Notes under the pieces: generated by a model
What the model saw: the letters and a program-made list of their open reading frames with translations, nothing else
Told to the model about the DNA's origin: nothing
The model's database searches: none
In this document: in pieces, positions 36,528-44,616 of the stretch
Position numbering within the stretch: the first letter of the stretch is position 1
How the letters are laid out: each line of letters opens with the position of its first letter
Program-made: the position numbers and the translations under genes
Source of the DNA: UBA2040 sp041751955
GTDB lineage: Bacteria; Bacteroidota; Bacteroidia; Flavobacteriales_D; Crocinitomicaceae
Length of the DNA stretch: 64,000 bases
Direction of reading: 5' to 3'
NCBI GenBank assembly: GCA_041751955.1
Contig: JBGSIB010000056.1
Location: 62,001-126,000, forward strand

Positions 36528-38429
36528 TCAATAGGCGCGTTCGTTCTTGCCTTCTTTCCAATTGATAAACGCTTTGTTAACCACTTTGTTCCCACCAGGA
36601 GTTGGATAATCTCCGGTAAAATACCAATCACCCAAATTTTCTGGACAAGCAAGGTGCAAATTCTCGATAGTTTGATAAACAATTTCTACCTGAGCCTTTA
36701 CAGATGCAGGTTTCAATAATTCCGATATTTTAGCCGAAATTTCCTCAGCTGTAAAGGGCTTGTAGATTTCTTTGACGTAGTTTTTAATTTGTTCTTTCGG
36801 TTTATCCGCTTGACTGATACACTTTAAGTAAACATCATCAATCAGCTGATCCATTCCTCTGTCTTTTAATAAAGAAATGGCAGCTTCAAAGGCAATGAAA
36901 TCACCCATTTTCGCCATGTCAATTCCATAACAATCTGGATAGCGAATTTGAGGCGCTGAGGAAACTACTACAATCTTTTTCGGATCCAAACGATCAAGAA
37001 TTCTTAGGATGCTTTGTTTCAAAGTTGTTCCTCGTACGATGCTGTCATCAATAACGACAAGATTATCTTTTCCTCGTACAACTGATCCGTAGGTGATATC
37101 GTAAACATGTGCCACCAAGTCATCACGCGAATCATCCTGGGTAATGAATGTTCTCAATTTGGCATCCTTAATCGCTATCTTTTCAATTCTAGCGCGACGA
37201 TAAATAATTTCTTGAAGCTTTTCAGGGGTGACATTGGGTCCTAAATCCAAAATCGCTTTGTATTTTTCATCATTCAGGTAGTCTTCCAATCCCTTAATCA
37301 TTCCATAAAACGAGACCTCTGCCGTATTAGGTATAAATGAGAAAACAGAATTGGCCAAGTCGTAATTTATTGTTTTTAATACTTGAGGCACAATATTTTT
37401 ACCTAATTGCTTTCTTTCTCTATAAATATCAAAGTCACTTCCTCTAGAAAAATAAATTCTTTCAAACGAACAACTTTTTCGTTCAAGAGGAACGTTGATT
37501 TCACTTTCAGAAACTAATCCGTTCTTTTTTATGATTAGGGCGTGACCTGGTTTCAATTCGCTCACCTCCTCTTCTCGAAGATTAAATGCTGTCTGAAGAA
37601 CCGCACGCTCTGAAGCTACAACAACGACTTCATCATTTTCAAACCAAGAAACAGGACGGATTCCAGATGGGTCGCGCAGCACAAATGCGTCTCCATGACC
37701 AAATAATCCGGCCATTGCGTATCCTCCATCCCAATCCTCAGATGCTTTCTTTAATATTTTTTCAATATCCAATCGCTCAGCTATCTTTTCATAGATCTCT
37801 TCATTGGAATAACCTTGTGGTTTCAAAAGCGAAAACATTTCTTCGTTTTCAACATCCAAAAAGTGACCGATTTTCTCTAAAACAGTAACCGTGTCAGACA
37901 TTTCCTTGGGGTGTTGCCCCAGGTTTGTAAGCACCTTGAAAAGCTCGTCAACATTGGTCAAATTGAAATTTCCAGCCACAACTAAATTTCTCGTAATCCA
38001 GTTGTTCTGTCTTAAAAACGGATGACAACTTTCGATAGAATTTCGTCCAAAAGTTCCATAGCGAAGATGTCCAAGGAATAATTCTCCCGTAAAGCCAACA
38101 TTTTTCTTTAGGTATTCAGGATCATTTAACAGTTCTGGATTTTCCAATTCCAAATCCATAAATCGTTGTCCAACATGGTTAAATAAATCGTTTATGGGTT
38201 GTTTTGCAACACTTCTATGTCGAGATATATACCTTTCACCAGGTTGCATATCCAATTTGATATTCGCCAAACCTGCTCCATCTTGTCCTCGATTGTGCTG
38301 CTTCTCCATTAAGAGTTGCATTTTGTTCAATCCATATAGGGTTGTCCCGTATTTTTCAAGATAAAAAGATAACGGTTTTTTCAATCGTAAAAGGGCTATT
38401 CCGCATTCATGCTTAATCGCGTCGCTCAT
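36528..38429 (-). CDS. purF: amidophosphoribosyltransferase
   Basis: PurF makes phosphoribosylamine from PRPP and glutamine, the first step of purine synthesis. The 633-residue protein has the N-terminal nucleophile Cys9 after a short propeptide (MSDAIKHE, then CGIALLRL). It continues with the glutaminase domain (GQDGAGLANIKL; FLGHLRYGTFGRNS) and the phosphoribosyltransferase domain with the PRPP loop VVIDDSIVRGTTLK. It is longer than the roughly 500-residue E. coli enzyme, as in Bacteroidota relatives, with an added C-terminal part. A TAATTTTG box lies upstream. It heads the four-gene minus-strand unit. Confidence 0.93.
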   Translation of the reverse strand: MSDAIKHECGIALLRLKKPLSFYLEKYGTTLYGLNKMQLLMEKQHNRGQDGAGLANIKLDMQPGERYISRHRSVAKQPINDLFNHVGQRFMDLELENPELLNDPEYLKKNVGFTGELFLGHLRYGTFGRNSIESCHPFLRQNNWITRNLVVAGNFNLTNVDELFKVLTNLGQHPKEMSDTVTVLEKIGHFLDVENEEMFSLLKPQGYSNEEIYEKIAERLDIEKILKKASEDWDGGYAMAGLFGHGDAFVLRDPSGIRPVSWFENDEVVVVASERAVLQTAFNLREEEVSELKPGHALIIKKNGLVSESEINVPLERKSCSFERIYFSRGSDFDIYRERKQLGKNIVPQVLKTINYDLANSVFSFIPNTAEVSFYGMIKGLEDYLNDEKYKAILDLGPNVTPEKLQEIIYRRARIEKIAIKDAKLRTFITQDDSRDDLVAHVYDITYGSVVRGKDNLVVIDDSIVRGTTLKQSILRILDRLDPKKIVVVSSAPQIRYPDCYGIDMAKMGDFIAFEAAISLLKDRGMDQLIDDVYLKCISQADKPKEQIKNYVKEIYKPFTAEEISAKISELLKPASVKAQVEIVYQTIENLHLACPENLGDWYFTGDYPTPGGNKVVNKAFINWKEGKNERAY

Positions 38430-38457
38430 GGGATAAAATTCCTTGGTTTTAGTTCCG

Positions 38458-38465
38458 CAAAATTA
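38458..38465 (-). promoter_or_regulatory. candidate -7 promoter box (TAATTTTG) of purF
   Basis: On minus, TAATTTTGC matches TAnnTTTG and lies 28 bases before the purF ATG. A TTG about 16 bases upstream could be the -33 element, at slightly short spacing. Confidence 0.5.
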
Positions 38466-38626
38466 GTGATTTATTTCCAAGCAAGGAGGATTTGAAAGAA
38501 CCATATTTTGGATATACTTGAAAAGGCAACCATTTGATAATTATTGAGTTTTAATAGTAGATGAATACTAATGGTAGCACCAAATAGTCTTGATTCTTAG
38601 CTCAATTTAGTTTAAGTTTGTTAGTT

Positions 38627-41600
38627 GTGAAAAATTATATTCTTTTCATTCTGTCGATATGGCTTGTTTCGTCTGTGTTTTCACAGTCGAATGAGGACGT
38701 ATGGATGCATCCAAACAAAGGTCAGTGGGAGAATATAATTTTACATAAATTAGATTTGGCTGGAGGTGATATGTTTGTTACACGCCATGGAATGACATTT
38801 CATTTCAATAATGCCGGCGAAATATCCCATAATCACAGCAGTAGCGATCCAGATCATCAAACAGTAGAATTTTTGAAAGGTCAAGTCATCACCTACAATT
38901 TTTCAGGAGCGAATTTTGGAGGTTCAACCCAAGATTCGAGACCAGCTCCCTTTTACGACAATTATTACCTTGGAAATGATCCTTCAAAGTGGAAAGGTGA
39001 AGTTTATGCCATTGGCCAAACTCGACTTCCTAATTTTCTTCCAGGAGTCGATATGATCTATGAAGGAGGAACAGACGCGATAAAGTATACCCTCGAATTG
39101 GCACCCAATATCAATCCTAGCACGATTCAAGCTGAAATTGAAGGAGCAGATAAGATTACTCTTTTAAAAAATGGAAAATTAAATATTCAACACCGATTTG
39201 GAATTATTCATGAGTCCAAACCTGTCGCATGGCAAATTGTTGATGAGAAAAGAATAGAGGTTAAAGTTGAATTTACGCTCAATGGAAACAAGTTATCTTA
39301 CACTTTGGGTAATTATGATCCAAATTATCCTTTGGTCATAGACCCAAGTTTAAATTTTTCTTCATTCAGCGGTTCCACAGCTGATAACTGGGGTTCAACT
39401 GCGACGCCGGATTCTCAGGGAAATGTTTTTGGAGGAGGAATAGTGTTTGCGGCAGGTTATCCAACGACAACTGGTGCATATGACAATTCATACAATGGCG
39501 TGCCAGGCATCACAACAGTAGATGTGGCAATCACTAAATTTACTTCCAATGGAACGTCTTTACTATACTCAACCTATTTGGGAGGTGCAAGTAGTGAATT
39601 TCCCAGTAGCATGGTTTGTGGTGCAAATAACGAACTCTATGTTTTGGGTTTCACTGGTTCTTCAAATTTCCCGATGGTTGGAGGCTATGACATGACCTAT
39701 GGTGGAGGGGCTGCATTTGTAAAATATACCATGAATTATAACGGTAGTGATATTTTCATTGCACGATTCAATGCGAACGGGACAGCTATACTTTCATCTA
39801 CCTACTTGGGAGGTAGCCAAAATGATGGAATCAATGATTTTTCCGCCAATTATAATTATGGAGATTCTTATAGAGGAGAAATATCTTTGGATGCGAATTA
39901 CAACGTCTATATCACATCTTGTACATTGTCTTCAAATTTCCCTACAGTAGGTTCAGGAGGCCAGTCTTTTCAAGGGAATCAAAGTGCCGTTGCCGTGAAA
40001 CTGAATCAAAGTTTGAGCAATGTTCTTTGGTCAAGATACCTAAGTGGTAATGGCAGTGATGCTGGTATGTCAATTCAAATTGCCAGTGATGGTTCTGTAT
40101 ATGTGGCAGGAGGTTCAAATTCGCCAAGCATGGGCTTTTCTGGTGGTGTTTCTTCTGTAAATAGTGGTGGGCTTGCCGATGGTTTTGTTATGAAATTAAA
40201 TGGGGTAAATGGTGCAACCTTGGCTGGAACATTTATCGGAACTAATGAATATGATTATGCATTTTTCGTTCAGCTAGATGTAAATGATGATCCATATGTT
40301 TTAGGTCAATCTACAGCGAGTTATCCAATTACTCCTGGAAAATATGGCACAGCTAATTCAGGATTGTTTTTAAGGAAATTCACCAATAATTTGTCAAGTA
40401 TTCAATGGACAACAATGATTGGTGCAGGATCAGGAACAGTGGAAATTTCACCGACAGCATTTTTGGTTTCAGACTGTTTTGATATCTATATAGCAGGTTG
40501 GGGAGGACCATTGAACAATCAACTCGGAGTCGGAAACGGTTCTACCACCAACGGATTTTTCGTTACACCAGACGCATACCAACTAACAACAACGGGTAAT
40601 GATTTCTATCTTTTGGTATTAAATAGCAATGCTTCAGCCATTAAATATGCCACTTTCATGGGAGGTAATTCAGCCGCACCTAAGCACGTTGATGGAGGAA
40701 CTAGTAGATTTGATAAGTCGGGAAGAGTTTACCACGCTGTTTGCGGAGCTTGCGGTGGAATTGCGAATGGTTTTACAACAACACCTTCGGCATATTCCAC
40801 AACGAACAATAGCTTCAATTGTAACATGGCAGTCTTCAAATTTGACTTAAGTGTTATCGTGCCTTTGATTAATGTTCTGGATCCTTTGATTTGTTACCCT
40901 GAACCCGTGGTTTTTCAAAACTTGACAGTCAATGCGGATATTTTCAACTGGAGCTTTGGTGATGGAACATTTTCAAATGTGCAAAGCCCTTCTCATATTT
41001 ATCCTGGTCCAGGAACATATATTGTAACGTTAATAGCTTCAGATTCTGCGGGTTGCTACCAAGCAGACACCTCAACTTATATTATAGATATTGGCGATTT
41101 TTCAGGAGGAATTGTTCAACCAACCGACACATTATGCGAAGGAGAATCTTATCAATTGCAGGCTACAGGGGGTGGGACATATTTGTGGTCACCACCACAA
41201 TTTTTAGATGATCCAACATCGGCAACACCTGTAGCAACGGTTAATGTGACAACAGCTTTCACCGTGATAGTAGCAGATTCTTGTGGTGCTGATACTTTAT
41301 CCGCGACCTTGTATGTGCATCCTAGAAATACAGGTATTTCAAACGATACCAATTTGTGTATCGGACAAAATGTTGGCTTATGGGCATCAGGTGGAGGCAC
41401 GTATAGTTGGTCGCCGACCACCTATTTGAGTAATCCAAATATTGGAACACCACTGTGCACTCCTGATTCAACGATAACTTATACGGTTACCATTACAACG
41501 CCAGATAGCTGCGTTTTTCAAGAACAAGTTACAGTCACGGTCTTTTATGACCCTCCTGTACCTATTATGGATGACACCGTTCGGGTTTGTGCTTTTACTT

Positions 41601-42508
41601 CACAGTCTGTCACAGTTAGTGGTGCTGATACATATTCCTGGAATCCATCTCCCTATTTAAATCCTCAAGTTGGAGCAACTGTTTTTGTCAGTCCAATCAA
41701 TGGCCAATATTTCGTATGTAATTTCACGAACGCATGCGCCACTTTGGTCGATAGTATCTATGCCGAAGTTATTCATCCTGATATTTCGGGGTTTGGTGAT
41801 ACAACGATTTGCCGAGGAGATTACGCAATTTTATCAGCATCTGGAGGTGTATCATACGAATGGGAACCAAATGCCCAGAATATAAATACAGATGGAAGTT
41901 TGGTACAGGTGAATCCTTTTTTCAATACAAATTATAGTGTTATTGGCCAAGATATTTATGGTTGTTTTGATACGGCTTTTGTTCAGGTCGACTTATATCC
42001 AATTACCGAGGTATCTACGGATGTCAAAGTATACGCGATTATTGGAGAGATTGTGGAATTGAATGCAGTTGGATCACCGCCTGGAGGAAATTATCAATGG
42101 TTCCCCCCAGATCATTTAACCTGTCCGAATTGTGCGACTACGGAAGCTACACCGAATGCAGACTTTATGTATGACGTTATTTATACCGACTTAAACGGTT
42201 GTCAGGCGAAAGCTGGAGTCCAATTAATCTATGATGCGTCAATATATATTCCTAACACATTTACGCCAGACGACGATGAATTTAATGGCTTATTTAGTGT
42301 GGTACCCATCAATGTAAAAATATTTAAATTGGATATTTATAACCGATGGGGTGAGTTGATCCATGTTATGACTGAGTCTGCAAATTACTGGGATGGTACC
42401 TTTAAAGGAATAAAATCTCCAGATGGGGTTTATACATGGAAAATAGTATATAACGATTTGTATGAAAAACCGCACCAACGAACAGGACACGTTACCTTAA
42501 TTAGGTAA
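38627..42508 (+). CDS. large T9SS type B protein with SBBP, PKD and Ig-like repeats
   Basis: The protein has about 1293 residues. A GTG at 38627 is preferred over a TTG three codons upstream because it directly begins the signal peptide (KNYILFILSIWLVSSVFSQ). An N-terminal beta domain is followed by SBBP-type propeller repeats (YSTYLGGASSEFPS, SSTYLGGSQNDGIND), one PKD domain (FNWSFGDGTFSNVQSPSHIYPGPGTYIVTL) and four tandem Ig-like units of about 85 residues marked by LC-x-G and Y-x-W-x-P motifs. The end is the gliding-motility-associated type B domain (YIPNTFTPDDDEFN, YNRWGELIH). It should be exported by T9SS to the cell surface as an adhesin-like protein. Function is inferred from architecture. 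Confidence 0.88.
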   Translation: MKNYILFILSIWLVSSVFSQSNEDVWMHPNKGQWENIILHKLDLAGGDMFVTRHGMTFHFNNAGEISHNHSSSDPDHQTVEFLKGQVITYNFSGANFGGSTQDSRPAPFYDNYYLGNDPSKWKGEVYAIGQTRLPNFLPGVDMIYEGGTDAIKYTLELAPNINPSTIQAEIEGADKITLLKNGKLNIQHRFGIIHESKPVAWQIVDEKRIEVKVEFTLNGNKLSYTLGNYDPNYPLVIDPSLNFSSFSGSTADNWGSTATPDSQGNVFGGGIVFAAGYPTTTGAYDNSYNGVPGITTVDVAITKFTSNGTSLLYSTYLGGASSEFPSSMVCGANNELYVLGFTGSSNFPMVGGYDMTYGGGAAFVKYTMNYNGSDIFIARFNANGTAILSSTYLGGSQNDGINDFSANYNYGDSYRGEISLDANYNVYITSCTLSSNFPTVGSGGQSFQGNQSAVAVKLNQSLSNVLWSRYLSGNGSDAGMSIQIASDGSVYVAGGSNSPSMGFSGGVSSVNSGGLADGFVMKLNGVNGATLAGTFIGTNEYDYAFFVQLDVNDDPYVLGQSTASYPITPGKYGTANSGLFLRKFTNNLSSIQWTTMIGAGSGTVEISPTAFLVSDCFDIYIAGWGGPLNNQLGVGNGSTTNGFFVTPDAYQLTTTGNDFYLLVLNSNASAIKYATFMGGNSAAPKHVDGGTSRFDKSGRVYHAVCGACGGIANGFTTTPSAYSTTNNSFNCNMAVFKFDLSVIVPLINVLDPLICYPEPVVFQNLTVNADIFNWSFGDGTFSNVQSPSHIYPGPGTYIVTLIASDSAGCYQADTSTYIIDIGDFSGGIVQPTDTLCEGESYQLQATGGGTYLWSPPQFLDDPTSATPVATVNVTTAFTVIVADSCGADTLSATLYVHPRNTGISNDTNLCIGQNVGLWASGGGTYSWSPTTYLSNPNIGTPLCTPDSTITYTVTITTPDSCVFQEQVTVTVFYDPPVPIMDDTVRVCAFTSQSVTVSGADTYSWNPSPYLNPQVGATVFVSPINGQYFVCNFTNACATLVDSIYAEVIHPDISGFGDTTICRGDYAILSASGGVSYEWEPNAQNINTDGSLVQVNPFFNTNYSVIGQDIYGCFDTAFVQVDLYPITEVSTDVKVYAIIGEIVELNAVGSPPGGNYQWFPPDHLTCPNCATTEATPNADFMYDVIYTDLNGCQAKAGVQLIYDASIYIPNTFTPDDDEFNGLFSVVPINVKIFKLDIYNRWGELIHVMTESANYWDGTFKGIKSPDGVYTWKIVYNDLYEKPHQRTGHVTLIR

Positions 42509-42510
42509 AA

Positions 42511-42541
42511 TAAAAAAGGGATTAGACATTTGTCCAACCCC
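42511..42541 (-). terminator. terminator of the 42562-43020 lipoprotein frame
   Basis: On minus, an 11-base stem (ggggttggaca with tgtctaatccc) forms with two G-U pairs and is followed by TTTTTTATTTTA. On plus the same arms carry two A-C mismatches. The hairpin therefore fits the minus-strand frame, which suggests that the frame is or was transcribed. Confidence 0.72.
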
Positions 42542-42561
42542 AGTTCTGTAAAAAATAAATT

Positions 42562-43020
42562 TTATTGTTTGATACAATTCATCGTACAAATATCACTTAC
42601 TCCACCAGCAGAAACAGTAACATTTATAGATAAAGAACTACCGTTCAAAGTTCCAGATCCAGAATAGTTTATTCCTCCTTGGGTATCATTGAAAGATATA
42701 GTACTTCCGCTTACAGTAGCTGTTACACTTGCATTAACATTATAGAAATTACTAATAATGATGTTCGTTTTGTTTGAACTAGATGCTATAATTGCTATAG
42801 AATATGAATCTGATCCACTGCTGCATGTTTCGTTTACGCTGTAGCTACCAAAAAATTTGTCTCTTGGATATACACAAGAACCGTCATCTTTTTTGGCTTT
42901 CGATTCAAAATTTTCCGCTAAGCTATCTGTTCAGCCTTCCTTTTTACATGAGTTTAATGTTCCCATTGTGAAAAGTACCCCAAGTACAAATAGGGATTTA
43001 AAAATAAATTGTTTTTTCAT
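42562..43020 (-). pseudogene. lipoprotein frame interrupted by one in-frame TGA
   Basis: Read on minus from the ATG at 43018-43020, the frame runs 152 codons to TAA (42562-42564) with a single internal TGA at codon 30 (42931-42933). Residues 1-25 form a lipoprotein signal with lipobox LNSC (Cys25). Residues 26-29 are KKEG, then the TGA, then TDSLAENFESKAKKDDGSC. Bacteroidota lipoproteins commonly carry GCTD-x2-A-x-N-(Y/F)-x4-A-x2-DDGSC right after the lipobox, so the TGA stands where a Cys codon (TGC or TGT) is expected. The remaining 120 residues are Ser/Asn/Thr-rich beta sequence ending in CTMNCIKQ. It may be a fresh nonsense mutation, a read error or a recoded codon. A terminator follows. 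Confidence 0.85.
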
Positions 43021-43089
43021 AAGAATCTATATTGGTTTGAATTAATACTAAGGCCAATGTATGAAAAATTATTTATACTCAATGCGATG

Positions 43090-43614
43090 TCACACAAATC
43101 TCTTATCAATTTCCATGACGTGCCCGCATTTTTTGCAAGTGCGCATTTCTTCTGAAGAATAAAACTCCTTGAATCTAGAAAGGAAATCGACTTCTATGTT
43201 CTCCAGATTGAATTTATAATCTTGAAGTGGGGTATTGCATTTGTCACAAAACCACATGAGTCCATCCTTGTATTCAGTATGCTTACGCACTTTTTCAATG
43301 ACCAATCCCACTGTGTTTTCACCGCGAATTGGGGAGTGCGGTGTGTTTGCTGGCAAAAGGAAAATATCTCCTTCTTTGATGTGTATATCTTTTACTTCAC
43401 CATTTTCCTGAATTTTAACAAGAATATCGCCCTCCAATTGTATGAATAACTCCTCCGTTTCATTGTAATGAAAATCTTTTCGTGCGTTGGGCCCTCCAAC
43501 AACCATCACGATAAAATCTCCCGCTTCAACATATAAATTTTTATTTCCAATTGGTGGTTTCAACAAATCTCTATTGTCGTCTATCCATTTCTGAAGATTG
43601 AAAGGTGCAAGCAT
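43090..43614 (-). CDS. 3-hydroxyanthranilate 3,4-dioxygenase
   Basis: The 174-residue cupin enzyme opens the ring of 3-hydroxyanthranilate in the kynurenine route from tryptophan toward quinolinate and NAD, or toward degradation. The iron ligands fit at His49 and Glu55 (DFHYNETEE) and His93 (TPHSPIRGE). The bacterial-type C-terminal rubredoxin-like metal site has Cys123, Cys126, Cys160 and Cys163 (CDKC, CKKC). The N-terminal part shows KPPIGNKNLYVEAGDFIVMVVGGPNARKDFH. It is transcribed divergently from an SDR gene often found near this enzyme in Flavobacteria. Confidence 0.94.
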   Translation of the reverse strand: MLAPFNLQKWIDDNRDLLKPPIGNKNLYVEAGDFIVMVVGGPNARKDFHYNETEELFIQLEGDILVKIQENGEVKDIHIKEGDIFLLPANTPHSPIRGENTVGLVIEKVRKHTEYKDGLMWFCDKCNTPLQDYKFNLENIEVDFLSRFKEFYSSEEMRTCKKCGHVMEIDKRFV

Positions 43615-43824
43615 ATTTAAGGTGTTTTTTGTAAAGTTAAAAACAAAAGAACAGAAATAAAAAAAGGAATGATAATTCTCGTAAATCTTCTCATTAAAAA
43701 AGGTAAAAAGGGAGGTTCACTAGCATAATTTTTAACCCATTCAATAAATTAAATCAACATGGAATTCACCATCTTCAAAATATTCGTTTCTTTTTTGCTA
43801 ATTTCGACTTCTATATTATTATCC

Positions 43825-44613
43825 ATGAAAATATCATTAGAAAATCAATTTGCCTTAGTTTCCGGTAGCACCCAGGGAATCGGAAAAGCAGCTGCTGAAG
43901 CTTTAGCTGACGCTGGCGCAACCGTTATTTTGATAGCTAGAAATGAAGATAAATTAAAGGATGTTAGGGAAAAATTACCTACGCCAAATGGACAAATTCA
44001 TTCTTACCTTGTGGCAGATTTTTCAAACCCAATGGAACTTAAAAAAGTAATTACAAATTGGGTAAATGAAGGCAATCATGCAGATATTTTGGTCAATAAT
44101 ACAGGAGGACCTAAAGGTGGAGCTATTGCCGTGGCTCCAGTTGAGGAATTTATTGCTGCTTTTAATCAACATTTAATTTGTAATCACATTTTAGTTCAAG
44201 CGCTTTTACCTAAAATGAAGGCCAATAATTTCGGAAAAATCATCAATGTTATTTCGACTTCCGTAAAACAACCTTTACCACAACTGGGCGTTTCTAATAC
44301 TGTTAGAGGAGCAGTGGGAAACTGGAGTAAAACATTGGCGAATGAATTGGGACAGTTTAATATTACCGTAAACAATGTTTTACCAGGAGCAACAAATACG
44401 GAAAGACTGAAAAGCATTGCCGAGAACAAATCCAATATAAGCCAAGAGTCTGTAGATAATATATTTGAACAAATGGCGAATGAGTCCCCTATGAAAAGAA
44501 TTGCTGAACCTACTGAAATTGCAAATGCGATTTTGTTTTTGGCTTCTCCAATGAGTTCTTATATCAATGGAATCAATATTCCAGTTGATGGTGGACGCAC
44601 GAAGTCTTTATAA
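43825..44613 (+). CDS. SDR-family protein with atypical active site
   Basis: The 262-residue Rossmann-fold protein has the nucleotide motif SGSTQGIGKAAAEALA and the VNNTGGPKGG region. The ATG at 43825 is preferred over one 66 bases upstream, which would put a hydrophobic stretch before the fold. The classical catalytic Tyr-x3-Lys is replaced: counted 13 residues from Ser144, the positions hold Ser157 and Arg161 (SNTVR). The family form LGVSNT-x-RGAV appears in other Flavobacteria as well, so the change is probably ancestral. It lies head to head with the 3-hydroxyanthranilate dioxygenase, which suggests a role in the kynurenine route. Dehydrogenase activity is uncertain. Confidence 0.85.
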   Translation: MKISLENQFALVSGSTQGIGKAAAEALADAGATVILIARNEDKLKDVREKLPTPNGQIHSYLVADFSNPMELKKVITNWVNEGNHADILVNNTGGPKGGAIAVAPVEEFIAAFNQHLICNHILVQALLPKMKANNFGKIINVISTSVKQPLPQLGVSNTVRGAVGNWSKTLANELGQFNITVNNVLPGATNTERLKSIAENKSNISQESVDNIFEQMANESPMKRIAEPTEIANAILFLASPMSSYINGINIPVDGGRTKSL

Positions 44614-44616
44614 AAA

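Noticed and set aside
42857..43045. Plus-strand frame of 62 codons
   Set aside because: It is antisense to the interrupted lipoprotein frame, which has signal, family motif and terminator on minus.
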